From contig NZ_SRMF01000002.1 of the NCBI RefSeq assembly GCF_004768465.1, positions 101,606 to 165,605 on the forward strand: a DNA stretch of 64,000 nucleotides, given 5' to 3'. This stretch comes from Natronospirillum operosum (GTDB taxonomy: Bacteria; Pseudomonadota; Gammaproteobacteria; Pseudomonadales; Natronospirillaceae). Numbering within the stretch: the first letter of the stretch is position 1; the number at the start of each line of letters is the position of its first letter. This document shows positions 11,077 through 19,760 of this stretch, one piece after another. The notes beneath the pieces were generated by a model. The model ran no database searches. It had not been told where the DNA came from and saw only the letters and a program-made list of their open reading frames with translations. Position numbers and translations under genes: made by a program.

Positions 11077-11117
11077 CCGACTTTTCGCTGTAACTTAACC
11101 CGGAGTTTGGCAAACCG

Positions 11118-11741
11118 ATGCACAGGGACTCGAAGTGGACTGGCTGCTGGCTGCAAAGGCTGCTCCTGTTGAGCGGTCTGATGCTGTCAGCCAGCAGTTG
11201 GGCGCAGCAATCCGCACTGCCGGAAGACTCTACCCAGCAACCGCCGGAGCCGGGGCTGATCGATGCCCTGTCGGATGCCGTGGCCGAGGAATCCGGCTTC
11301 GAAGACCGCTTTGATGCCCAGGTGTGGATGGTCGACATGTCGGCCCGCATCGACCGCTTTATCACGAACGAGCAGGAACGCCTCGAATTTCTGCGTCTGG
11401 TGCATCGGGAATCACGGCGCGCTGATGTGGACCCGCAACTGGTGCTGGCGGTCATTCATGTGGAAAGCCTGTTTGACCGGTTTGCGCTGTCACACGCCGG
11501 TGCCCGCGGCATCATGCAGGTGATGCCGTTCTGGAAAAACGAGATCGGCCGCCCGGATGACAACCTGTTCGATCTGGAAACCAACCTGCGCTACGGCACC
11601 ACCATTCTGGCCTACTATCTGGACATGGAAAACGGCGACGAGGTCGGCGGTCTGGCCCGTTACAACGGCAGCTACGGCCAGACCTGGTACCCGGAACGGG
11701 TGTTCAATGCCTATCAGGCGCGCTATTCGCTGAGCCGCTAA
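11118..11741 (+). CDS. Lytic transglycosylase, SLT domain
   Basis: This is an exported peptidoglycan-cleaving enzyme. The 207 residues start with a signal peptide (about 1-32, ending near SSWAQQ). The SLT domain follows, with Glu116 in AVIHVESLFDRFA as the predicted catalytic acid, then GARGIMQVMP and the Tyr-rich YNGSYGQTWYPERV near the end. It is short, a minimal single-domain SLT protein related to the MltC/Slt catalytic domain. GGAG precedes the ATG. It is divergent from aspS and ends 7 bases before the stop of the convergent FMN oxidase gene. Confidence 0.9.
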   Translation: MHRDSKWTGCWLQRLLLLSGLMLSASSWAQQSALPEDSTQQPPEPGLIDALSDAVAEESGFEDRFDAQVWMVDMSARIDRFITNEQERLEFLRLVHRESRRADVDPQLVLAVIHVESLFDRFALSHAGARGIMQVMPFWKNEIGRPDDNLFDLETNLRYGTTILAYYLDMENGDEVGGLARYNGSYGQTWYPERVFNAYQARYSLSR

Positions 11742-11748
11742 TACGCCG

Positions 11749-12912
11749 TCATTGCACCGGCCGATCAAACAGGGTCGGTTCCAGCAGGTTGTGACGCCCC
11801 AGGTTGGTGAGCAGCCGCTCACCGCAGAGCGCCATGGTGGTATCCAGTTCCTGGTGCAGTATCCTCAGTACATCATCCACCCCAGCCTTGCCGGCCGCGC
11901 CCAGACCATAGAGAAAGGGCCGGCCGATATAGGTGCCTTTGGCGCCGAGACAGACGGCCTTGAGCACATCCTGCCCGGAGCGGATACCGCCGTCGACATG
12001 CACCTCGATGTCATCGCCCACTGCATCCAGTATGGTCGGCAGCATGGCAATGCTGGACGGTGCGCCGTCCAACTGACGGCCACCGTGATTGGAGACGATC
12101 AGCGCATCGGCGCCGGTTCTGGCCGCCATGCGGGCATCCTCCGGGTCCAGTATGCCCTTGAGAATCAGCTTGCCGCCCCAGCGCTCGCGAATCCAGTCGA
12201 TGTCATCCCAGGACAGCTGCGGATCGAACTGCTCGGCGGTCCAGGCACCCAGTGATGACAGATCGGACACGCCGGAGACGTGGCCAATGATATTGCCGAA
12301 ACCGCGCCGCCTTGTCCCCAGCATCTTCAGGCACCAGTGCGGACGCGTGGCCAGTTGCAGCAGGCTGTTCAGCGTCATTTTCGGCGGCGCACTCAGACCA
12401 TTGCGGATGTCCTTGTGCCGCTGCCCCAGAATCTGCAGGTCCAGCGTCACCATCAGGGCACTGCAGCCGGCTGCTTTGGCGCGGTCGATCAGCCGCCCGA
12501 TAAAATCCCGATCACGCATGACATAGAGCTGAAACCAGAACGGCTTCTGTGTATGCGCTGCCACATCCTCTATGGAACAGATACTCATGGTGGACAGGGT
12601 AAAGGGTACACCGAACTGCTCCGCCGCCTGGGCGGCCAGAATCTCGCCATCAGCATGCTGCATGCCGGTCAGCCCGGTTGGCGCCAGCGCCACCGGCATG
12701 GAGACCTTGTCACCCGCCATGCTGGTCGCTGTCGAGCGCCGGGTCATGTCAACGGCCACCCGCTGACGCAGCAGCAGACGCTGAAAGTCGGTCTCGTTGC
12801 GGCGGTAGGTCGACTCGGTCCAGGAGCCGGAGTCGGCATAGTCGAAGAACATCCGGGGTACACGCTTTTGTGCCAGACGCTGATAATCACTGACATCACA
12901 GGGTTTTGACAT
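11749..12912 (-). CDS. FMN-dependent alpha-hydroxy-acid dehydrogenase (LldD family)
   Basis: It belongs to the FMN oxidoreductase family that oxidises L-2-hydroxy acids such as lactate, glycolate or mandelate to 2-keto acids. The 387-residue form starts at ATG (MSKPCDVSDYQRLA), which fits the family; a GTG 17 codons upstream is less likely. Visible signatures are the catalytic His in SNHGGRQLDGA, the HVDGGIRSGQDVLKA FMN-binding region, and GRPFLYGL. The exact substrate cannot be read from the sequence. The gene is divergent from the TAXI-TRAP operon, whose tandem dyads (12996-13047) lie 84-135 bases upstream of its start, so shared regulation and shared substrate are plausible. Confidence 0.9.
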   Translation of the reverse strand: MSKPCDVSDYQRLAQKRVPRMFFDYADSGSWTESTYRRNETDFQRLLLRQRVAVDMTRRSTATSMAGDKVSMPVALAPTGLTGMQHADGEILAAQAAEQFGVPFTLSTMSICSIEDVAAHTQKPFWFQLYVMRDRDFIGRLIDRAKAAGCSALMVTLDLQILGQRHKDIRNGLSAPPKMTLNSLLQLATRPHWCLKMLGTRRRGFGNIIGHVSGVSDLSSLGAWTAEQFDPQLSWDDIDWIRERWGGKLILKGILDPEDARMAARTGADALIVSNHGGRQLDGAPSSIAMLPTILDAVGDDIEVHVDGGIRSGQDVLKAVCLGAKGTYIGRPFLYGLGAAGKAGVDDVLRILHQELDTTMALCGERLLTNLGRHNLLEPTLFDRPVQ

Positions 12913-12995
12913 GGTCCGATCTGATCCTGTTGACTTGAAGCCAGACAATGTAGCCTTTGGCACAGCCCCGAGTACAGCAGAACCGGGCCGGATAA

Positions 12996-13013
12996 TGGGT
13001 CAACTTCCACCCA
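12996..13013 (+). promoter_or_regulatory. Upstream dyad 1, probable activator (DctD-like) site
   Basis: TGGGTCAACTTCCACCCA has outer arms TGGGT/ACCCA and closely matches the perfect dyad 34 bases downstream. The centre-to-centre distance is about three helical turns, so both sites lie on the same DNA face. This is the usual layout for enhancer sites of a sigma54 activator. Confidence 0.7.
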
Positions 13014-13029
13014 CGCCCACACGGCCCAA

Positions 13030-13047
13030 TGGGTGGCATTCCACCCA
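13030..13047 (+). promoter_or_regulatory. Upstream dyad 2, probable activator (DctD-like) site
   Basis: TGGGTGGCATTCCACCCA is a perfect 7+7 inverted repeat with a 4-base spacer. It is centred about 78 bases upstream of the -24 box of the TRAP operon promoter. On the opposite strand it shares TGGGTGGAA with dyad 1. Confidence 0.75.
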
Positions 13048-13108
13048 GAAGACGCTTTTCTGCCTCGCGCAGCCAGCCTGACGCCTGCATCCGTGCCGAT
13101 TTTCACTA

Positions 13109-13124
13109 TGGCATGGCCCTTGCT
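13109..13124 (+). promoter_or_regulatory. Sigma54 (-24/-12) promoter of the TAXI-TRAP operon
   Basis: TGGCATGGCCCTTGCT fits the sigma54 consensus TGGCAYRNNNNTTGCW at every defined position with correct spacing. Transcription would start near 13136, leaving a leader of about 67 bases before the receptor gene. The operon encodes its own sigma54 activator at 18404. Confidence 0.85.
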
Positions 13125-13202
13125 GGTAACAGACCGGGTGAGCGTACAAACATCGCTCTAGTTCAGACCCAACCACAAGAAATACAACAACGGAGTTTTC
13201 TT

Positions 13203-14180
13203 ATGCATACGATGCTCAAAAGCGTTGCCGCCATTGCGGCCGCATCCACTCTGCTTGCCGGCTCAGCACTGGCTGATCGTTCCGACTGGCCCAGCGAAAT
13301 CACCGTGGGTACTGCCAGTCAGGGCGGCGCCTACTTCGTTTACGGCAACGGCCTGGCCAACTTCCTCAGCGAAGAGCTGGGTATTGGTGCCAGCGGCGAA
13401 GTGACCGGCGGTCCGGTACAGAACGTTACCCTGGTACAGTTGGGTGACCATGATGTCGGCCTGGTGACCATGGGGCCGGCTTTCACTGCGCTGCAAGGCG
13501 AGAGTGAACTGGCTCCTGGCCTGGAACACACCGAGATTCGTGCTCTGTTCCCGATGTACCAGACACCCTTCCAGGTAGTGACTCTGGCGCGCTCTGGCCT
13601 CGAAACGGTCAGTGACCTGGACGGTCGCCGGGTCAACGTCGGCCCTGCGGGTGGTACACCCGGTACCTATTGGCCCCAGTTCCTGAACACCCTGGGCGTG
13701 AACGCCAATGTTTCCAATGCCGGAGCGGCCGATGCGGCCAGCCAACTGGGCGATGGTCTGATTGACGCCTTTGCATTTGCGGCCGGTATTCCGACTGCAG
13801 CCTTCAGCCAACTGGCCGCTGAAGAAAATGTGAACATTTTCGGTTTCACCAGTGACGAGCTGGACACCATTCTGGAAAACCACCCGGAAGTGGCCCACTT
13901 CGTTATGGAAGCAGGCACCTACTCCGGTCAGGATGAAGACATTGACTCTGTTGCCATGTGGAACTTTGCCATTGCGCACGAAGATATGCCGGAAAGCCTG
14001 GCCTATGAGATCACTCGTGTAGTCATGGAAAACAATGACCGCATGATGCAGATCCACTCTGCCGCCCGCGAGACGCTGAAAGAACACGTCGACAAGAACG
14101 GCTTCCTGCCCTTCCACCCGGGAGCGGTACGTTACTTCGACGAACAGGGCATCGATATTCCGGATGACCTGCGCGGCTGA
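13203..14180 (+). CDS. TAXI-family TRAP transporter solute receptor
   Basis: This is the periplasmic receptor that delivers an organic acid or similar ligand to the TRAP permease. An upstream in-frame extension exists, but the ATG at 13203 has GGAG 7 bases before it and begins a clean signal peptide (MHTMLKSVAAIAAASTLL, cleaved near ALA-DR). The product is 325 aa. The mature start WPSEITVGTASQGGAYFVYG is the TAXI signature. It is followed by the fused permease after a 115-bp gap holding a strong stem-loop. The ligand is unknown; TAXI systems have been linked to dicarboxylates and glutamate, among others. Confidence 0.95.
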   Translation: MHTMLKSVAAIAAASTLLAGSALADRSDWPSEITVGTASQGGAYFVYGNGLANFLSEELGIGASGEVTGGPVQNVTLVQLGDHDVGLVTMGPAFTALQGESELAPGLEHTEIRALFPMYQTPFQVVTLARSGLETVSDLDGRRVNVGPAGGTPGTYWPQFLNTLGVNANVSNAGAADAASQLGDGLIDAFAFAAGIPTAAFSQLAAEENVNIFGFTSDELDTILENHPEVAHFVMEAGTYSGQDEDIDSVAMWNFAIAHEDMPESLAYEITRVVMENNDRMMQIHSAARETLKEHVDKNGFLPFHPGAVRYFDEQGIDIPDDLRG

Positions 14181-14194
14181 TCACGGCCCATACG

Positions 14195-14233
14195 ACCAGA
14201 CTGCCGGGGCCTTGTTGCCCCGGTAGTTCTGGT
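14195..14233 (+). terminator. Intercistronic stem-loop between receptor and permease genes
   Basis: ACCAGA-CTGCCGGGG pairs with CCCCGGTAG-T-TCTGGT around an 8-base loop, giving about 15 pairs with one G-U and one bulged T. There is no long T tract. It probably stabilises or partially terminates the receptor message so that more receptor than permease is made. Confidence 0.6.
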
Positions 14234-14295
14234 CTTTGTCTCACCGTTCGTTTATCACTATTACTATTGTCCTGACTTGATCGGAGTAGCCCCCC

Positions 14296-16479
14296 ATGTC
14301 CGCGGCCACTGATCAGACTCCCGCAGCCGAGAAAAAGAATATTGCAGCCGGGGTCGACGCCGAAAACATTGCCAGTAACCAGCGCGTCATCAGCGGCGCC
14401 CTGGGTATTGCGCTGAGCGCCCTGTGCGCTCTGTACACCCTGTTCCATGTCTGGTCCATGAACCTGTACCCGCTGGAACCCTGGATTTACCGTATTACTC
14501 ACGTCGGGGGCGGTCTGGCCCTCGGCTTTCTGTTGTTTTCCGCGCATATGCTGTCCGATGACAGCAACGCGCCGGGACGACGCAGCGCACTGGGCTGGAT
14601 CATGCTGGCCGCCGGCGCCGCAGGCGTTCTCTATGGTCTGGTTGCCATGCTGACCCTGTGGGTCAGCACCGGTGGACGCAGTGGATTCGGGGCGCCACAG
14701 CCCCCCGAGTTCGTCCTGACCTTTGGTATTCCATTGCTGGTCGGCACGGCGCTTACCGTGCTGACCAGTTGGCTGTTTCCGGCCCGCCGCCGGTCACGCC
14801 TGGACCCGGCGGATGTGCTGCTGGCTCTGGCTGCACTGGCAGTGGCGCTGTACTTTGTCTACTACGCACCCATGCTGCGCCTGCGTGCCGGCACCGGCAT
14901 GGCGCTGCCGTCCGACATGTACGCCTCCATGGTCGGTGTGCTGCTGATTCTGGAGCTGACCCGGCGCCTGGCCGGGCTGGCCCTGGTCATCATCGCGGCC
15001 GTATTCGTGGTTTATGCCTTTGTCGGCCCCTGGCTGCCGGGCATACTGCAGCACCGCGGCTACTCCATGCAGCGGTTTTTTTCCTATATCTACACGGATA
15101 ACGGCATTCTGGGGCCGACCACGGCCATTTCGTCGACCTACATCATCCTGTTCATCACCTTCGCGGCCTTCCTGCAGGCCAGTCGGGTGGGCGAGTACTT
15201 CGTCAACTTTGCCTTCGCAGCAGCGGGGCATACCCGCGGCGGGCCGGCCAAGGTGGCAGTATTCGGCTCTGGCCTGATGGGCATGATCAACGGCACCAGT
15301 GCCGGCAATGTGGTGTCCACCGGCTCGCTGACCATTCCGCTGATGAAGAAGGTGGGTTACCGACCGCAGTCTTCTGCCGCCATTGAGGCTGCAGCCTCCT
15401 CCGGCGGGCAGATTCTGCCCCCGATCATGGGTGCCGGGGCCTTTATCATGGCCGAAATCACCGGCATCCGGTACACGGAGATCGTGGTCGCGGCGATCAT
15501 CCCGGCCCTGCTCTATTTCCTGTCGGTCTACTTCATGGTCGACAAGGAAGCCCTGAAGAACAACATGAAGGGCCTGCCACGTTCGGAGTTGCCCAAGTTC
15601 AGAGCTCTGGCCAAGCAGGTCTACCTGTTTGCGCCCATCCTGATTCTGATCGTCGCCCTGTTCATGGGTTACTCGGTCATTCGCGCCGGTACGCTGGCCA
15701 TGGGTGCCGCCGCCGTCGTGAGCTGGCTGACGCCGTTCCGCATGGGACCCAGGGCCATCTTCTATGCGTTTGAGCTGGCCGCACGCATGTCACTGCAACT
15801 GGTTGCGGTCTGTGCCGCCGCCGGGGTGATCGTGGGTGTTATCGCACTGACCGGTGTCGGCACCCGCTTCTCTTCCATGCTGCTGGCCATTGCCGCCCAG
15901 AACCAGTTGCTGGCCCTGTTCTTCGCCATGTGCGTGTCCATCATTCTGGGCATGGGTATGCCGACGACCGCCGCCTATGCAGTGGCCGCCTCGGTGATCG
16001 CACCTGGTCTGATCCGCATGGGTATTGATCCGCTCACGGCTCACTTCTTCATCTTCTACTTTGCGGTCATGTCGGCCATTACACCGCCGGTGGCGCTGGC
16101 CGCCTTTGCCGGCTCGGCCATAGCGCAGTCAGACCCGATGAAGACCAGTGTGGAAAGCTTCAAGATCGGCTTGGCCGCCTTTGTGGTCCCCTTCATGTTC
16201 TTCTACAATTCAGCACTGCTGATGCAGGGCCCCTGGTACGAGATCGTGCATGTCGTGGCCACGGCGGCACTGGGTATCTTCCTGCTGGCCTCGGCCGTGC
16301 AGGGCTGGTTCTTCGGCCGCGTCGGGACGGTATTGCGTCTGATTCTGCTGGTCGCCGCATTGTTCATGATTCAGGGAGGCTGGATGTCTGACGCCATCGG
16401 TCTGGGTGCTGCGGCACTGGTGCTGACCATCAAGAAAACGCTGCTGACGCCGGAACGCGTCGCGCGCGGGCTGGACTGA
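14296..16479 (+). CDS. TRAP transporter fused permease (4TM/12TM)
   Basis: This inner-membrane permease fuses the small DctQ-like and large DctM-like subunits, the standard partner of TAXI receptors. The 727 residues are highly hydrophobic throughout. The large-subunit signatures NGTSAGNVVSTGSLTIPLMKK (about 335-355) and ILGMGMPTTAAY (about 550-561) are present, as is the glycine-rich SSGGQILPPIMGAGAF. A short hydrophilic Lys/Glu N-terminus precedes the first membrane helix. The histidine kinase gene starts 2 bases after its stop, so transport and sensing are in one transcript. Confidence 0.95.
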   Translation: MSAATDQTPAAEKKNIAAGVDAENIASNQRVISGALGIALSALCALYTLFHVWSMNLYPLEPWIYRITHVGGGLALGFLLFSAHMLSDDSNAPGRRSALGWIMLAAGAAGVLYGLVAMLTLWVSTGGRSGFGAPQPPEFVLTFGIPLLVGTALTVLTSWLFPARRRSRLDPADVLLALAALAVALYFVYYAPMLRLRAGTGMALPSDMYASMVGVLLILELTRRLAGLALVIIAAVFVVYAFVGPWLPGILQHRGYSMQRFFSYIYTDNGILGPTTAISSTYIILFITFAAFLQASRVGEYFVNFAFAAAGHTRGGPAKVAVFGSGLMGMINGTSAGNVVSTGSLTIPLMKKVGYRPQSSAAIEAAASSGGQILPPIMGAGAFIMAEITGIRYTEIVVAAIIPALLYFLSVYFMVDKEALKNNMKGLPRSELPKFRALAKQVYLFAPILILIVALFMGYSVIRAGTLAMGAAAVVSWLTPFRMGPRAIFYAFELAARMSLQLVAVCAAAGVIVGVIALTGVGTRFSSMLLAIAAQNQLLALFFAMCVSIILGMGMPTTAAYAVAASVIAPGLIRMGIDPLTAHFFIFYFAVMSAITPPVALAAFAGSAIAQSDPMKTSVESFKIGLAAFVVPFMFFYNSALLMQGPWYEIVHVVATAALGIFLLASAVQGWFFGRVGTVLRLILLVAALFMIQGGWMSDAIGLGAAALVLTIKKTLLTPERVARGLD

Positions 16480-16481
16480 GC

Positions 16482-18395
16482 ATGACCAGCCCCGCGACCA
16501 GGCCGGGGCTGCTCTCCGGCGAAACGCTGTTCCGTCATCCAGGCCTTCGGGTCTGGGTGACGGTCCTGTTTCTGCTGACGCTGGGCGTGTCCTGGCTGCT
16601 TGGCACCTGGTTCGGTTATCACCAGTTGGAACGCCAGAGCTTCGAGGAATCATTCCGCTATGGCCAGTTGCTTGGCAACGAACTGGACCGCTACCGCCCC
16701 ATTCCGGAACTGATGGCAGAGCATCCGCTGATGGCCGAAGCGCTGGAAAATGCGGACAATGACACCATTCTGCTGCGCGCCAACGAAGAAATGAAGCGCA
16801 TGGCCACCATCGTGGACAGTTCCGATGTCTATCTGATGGACCACACCGGCCTGACCATTGCCGCCAACAATTACAAACTGCCGACCAGTTTTGTCGGCGG
16901 GAATTTCAGCTTTCGTCCCTATTTTACCGAACCCATGGCAACCGGCGAGTCCGGGCTCTACTTTGCACTGGGCACCACCTCGCTGGAGCGCGGGCTCTAT
17001 TTTTCGCATCCGGTCAAAAGCAGCACCGACCCCACCGAGCGCATAGGTGTTATCGTGGTCAAGATACTGGTGGAAGATCTGGAACAGCAATGGCAGCGGC
17101 CCTCGCCCTACTATGATGCCGAGATGGTCGTGCAGGATGCTGACGGCATTGCTTTTCTGTCCAGCCAGCCGGACTGGCTCTACCACGCCTTCCTGCCGCT
17201 CTCGGATGAGCGCATGGATGCCGTCTATACCAGCCAACGCTACGCCAGCCAACCCATTCCCAGCATGCCCCTGACCCGGCTCGGTCGGCACTGGGGCCTG
17301 GCGGAACAGTCCGAGCTGCTGCTGATCAAGCATGCCGGCCAGGAGCGTACCTTCCTCAGTGTCAGCACGCCCCTGCCCCGACTCGACTGGGACCTGCGGG
17401 TCATGGTCAGCACCCAGCCGGTACTGGGCTCCCAACTGGTTTTTCTGGCCGGCGGTGCCCTGCTGTTCATGGGCGTATTGCTGGCCACGCTGTATCTGCG
17501 TGAGCGTTATCGCCGGGAAGCAGAACTGGCCGAGCGCGGCGTGCAACTGGAGCAGCGCGTGGCAGCGCGTACCGCCGACCTTGAGGCCTCCAACCAGCGT
17601 CTGCTGGGGGTGATTCGGGAACGTGAGCGCGCCCAGGAAGAACTGAAAGAAGCCCAGCAGGAACTGATTCAGGCGGCCAAACTGGCGGTACTCGGTCAGA
17701 TGTCGGCCGGGCTGAACCACGAGATGAACCAACCGGTCACGGCGATTCAGGCCTATGCTGCCAACAGTCGCCGTTTTCTGGAGCGTGGCGACAACGACAC
17801 GGTCGATGCCAACCTGCAGGAAATCGGTCAGCTCTGCCAGCGCATGGCAGACCTGACCCGGCAGTTCAAGGTGTTCTCGCGCAAATCGGAAGGCAAGCCG
17901 AGTGTGCTGGACCTGCGACAGCCCATTGATGCCGCAATAAAGATGCTGCAGGTGGGCCGTTCGCATCCGGACATCAGATTGCTCTGGCAGCGCCCGGACC
18001 AGCCTGCCTGGGTGCATGGGGACCTGATCCGCATCGAACAGGTGCTGATCAACCTGCTGAACAATGCCATCCAGGCAGTGGAGAATCACCCCAACGCCAC
18101 CATTGAGGTGGTGCTGCAATTGCAGGACCCTTACTGGCTGTGCCTGGTGCGTGACAACGGCCCCGGCCTGCCGGCCAATACCGAGCAGTTGTTCGAGCCC
18201 TTCTACACCACCAAATCGATAAAGCAGGGGCTGGGGCTCGGCCTGTCCATATCGCGCCAGATAGTGGACGCCCTGGGCGGTCGCCTGACCGGACACAATC
18301 GCCCCGAAGGCACGGGCGCCGAATTCACCCTGGCCCTGCGCGTGCGTTCTCAGGTCACTGAAGCGCCCGCCAACGAACTGCCGCTGACGGAGTGA
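16482..18395 (+). CDS. DctB-like sensor histidine kinase
   Basis: This 637-residue membrane kinase has the architecture of DctB. It has an N-terminal helix (about 27-47), a large periplasmic Cache-type sensor domain (about 50-310), a second helix (about 318-340) and a coiled coil (about 350-400). A HisKA domain carries His413 in AGLNHEMNQPVTA, and an ATPase domain has NLLNNAIQAVE, DNGPGLP and GLGLGLSISRQI. The periplasmic domain probably senses the TRAP substrate or a related acid. The gene is sandwiched between the permease and a sigma54 response regulator, matching dct loci in layout, although the transporter here is TAXI-type and not DctPQM. Confidence 0.93.
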   Translation: MTSPATRPGLLSGETLFRHPGLRVWVTVLFLLTLGVSWLLGTWFGYHQLERQSFEESFRYGQLLGNELDRYRPIPELMAEHPLMAEALENADNDTILLRANEEMKRMATIVDSSDVYLMDHTGLTIAANNYKLPTSFVGGNFSFRPYFTEPMATGESGLYFALGTTSLERGLYFSHPVKSSTDPTERIGVIVVKILVEDLEQQWQRPSPYYDAEMVVQDADGIAFLSSQPDWLYHAFLPLSDERMDAVYTSQRYASQPIPSMPLTRLGRHWGLAEQSELLLIKHAGQERTFLSVSTPLPRLDWDLRVMVSTQPVLGSQLVFLAGGALLFMGVLLATLYLRERYRREAELAERGVQLEQRVAARTADLEASNQRLLGVIRERERAQEELKEAQQELIQAAKLAVLGQMSAGLNHEMNQPVTAIQAYAANSRRFLERGDNDTVDANLQEIGQLCQRMADLTRQFKVFSRKSEGKPSVLDLRQPIDAAIKMLQVGRSHPDIRLLWQRPDQPAWVHGDLIRIEQVLINLLNNAIQAVENHPNATIEVVLQLQDPYWLCLVRDNGPGLPANTEQLFEPFYTTKSIKQGLGLGLSISRQIVDALGGRLTGHNRPEGTGAEFTLALRVRSQVTEAPANELPLTE

Positions 18396-18403
18396 TACCC
18401 GCA

Positions 18404-19750
18404 ATGACCGATGCCGACGTCCTGTTCATTGACGACGAAGCCGACATCCGGCAGGTGATGCAGCAGACTTTTCTGCTGGAAGGGCTGAAGGTCGAGGTGT
18501 TCGCGGACGGTGACAGTGCGCTGCGGGCCCTCACACCGGATTTCTGCGGCGTGATCCTGTGTGACTACCACATGCCCGGGCGCGACGGACTGTCCGTGCT
18601 GGCCGAGGTCATGAGCCTGGACAACAGCATCCCGGTCATCATACTCACCGGCCATGGCGACATCAGCACGGCAGTCACCGCCATGCAGCAGGGCGCCTAT
18701 GACTTTATCGAAAAGCCGTTCAATCACGAGGAACTGATCGAGCTGCTGCGCAAGGCCCGTGAAAAGCGCCAACTGGCGCTGGAAAACCGCTATCTGAAGG
18801 GCCAGCTCAACCAGATTGGTCGGCCCGGACCGCGTCTGCTGGGAACCTCGGCACAGATGCAGCGCCTGCTGGCCATGGTCGACACTCTGGCCCCCACGTC
18901 AGCCGATATTCTGCTGCATGGCGAAACCGGCGCCGGCAAGGATGCACTGGCCCGTTTCATCCATGAGCGCAGCCCGCGCAGTGGCGCCCACTATGTGGCC
19001 ATCAACTGCGGTGCCGTGCCCGAGCACCTGATAGAAAGCGAGTTGTTTGGCCACGAGGCCGGGGCCTTCACCGGCGCCGAACGACGGCGCATCGGCAAAT
19101 TCGAACACGCCCACGGCGGCACCCTGTTTCTGGATGAAGTTGAGAGCATGCCCTCTGCCCTGCAGGTAAAACTGCTGCGCGTGCTGGAAGAACGCAAGGT
19201 GGAGCGCCTGGGCAGCAATCAGCCGATTGCCATTGACGTCCGTATCATCGCCGCCACCAAGGCGGACCTGCGGGCGCTGAGCGACACGGGTGAATTCCGC
19301 GCCGACCTGTACTACCGCCTCAATGTGGTCGAGGTTCAGATACCGCCGCTGCGGCAGCGCCCGGAAGACATCCCCCTGCTGTTCCAGCATTTTGCGCTGA
19401 TTGCGGCCGAACATCACGGACGCGAAATCATTCCGCTGCAACCCGAGCAGGCTGCCTACCTGAAGCAGCAACCCTGGCCCGGCAATGTGCGGGAACTGCG
19501 CAATCTGGCCGAACGCTATGTACTGATGGGTCCGGCAGCGCTGGAAAACAGCTGGGATATCGGCCAGCCCAGAACAGCCGGTACGCTGGCGGAGACCATG
19601 GCCATATTCGAACGTTCATTGCTGCAGGACGCCTTGCGCGCCAACAACGGCAGTATCAAGGACACCATGGAACAGCTTGGCCTGGCGCGCAAAACGCTCT
19701 ATGACAAGATGAAAAAGCACGGCCTGGACAAGTCGTTCTACAAGGACTGA
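18404..19750 (+). CDS. DctD-like sigma54-dependent response regulator
   Basis: This transcription activator comprises a receiver (phospho-acceptor Asp54 in ILCDYHMPGRDG), a central AAA+ domain with Walker A GETGAGKD, the sigma54-contact loop GAFTGA and Walker B LFLDEV, and a C-terminal Fis-type helix-turn-helix (SIKDTMEQLGLARKTLYDKM). I chose the ATG at 18404 (448 aa) over a GTG four codons upstream because GGAG is better placed for it. It most likely binds the two dyads at 12996-13047 and opens the -24/-12 promoter at 13109. The operon ends here, 10 bases before a convergent gene. Confidence 0.94.
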   Translation: MTDADVLFIDDEADIRQVMQQTFLLEGLKVEVFADGDSALRALTPDFCGVILCDYHMPGRDGLSVLAEVMSLDNSIPVIILTGHGDISTAVTAMQQGAYDFIEKPFNHEELIELLRKAREKRQLALENRYLKGQLNQIGRPGPRLLGTSAQMQRLLAMVDTLAPTSADILLHGETGAGKDALARFIHERSPRSGAHYVAINCGAVPEHLIESELFGHEAGAFTGAERRRIGKFEHAHGGTLFLDEVESMPSALQVKLLRVLEERKVERLGSNQPIAIDVRIIAATKADLRALSDTGEFRADLYYRLNVVEVQIPPLRQRPEDIPLLFQHFALIAAEHHGREIIPLQPEQAAYLKQQPWPGNVRELRNLAERYVLMGPAALENSWDIGQPRTAGTLAETMAIFERSLLQDALRANNGSIKDTMEQLGLARKTLYDKMKKHGLDKSFYKD

Positions 19751-19760
19751 CCCGGACCGA

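Noticed and set aside
16650-18404. 584-codon antisense frame opposite the DctB-like kinase
   Set aside because: It mirrors the kinase gene's codon structure, has no ribosome site, and shows no recognisable domain.
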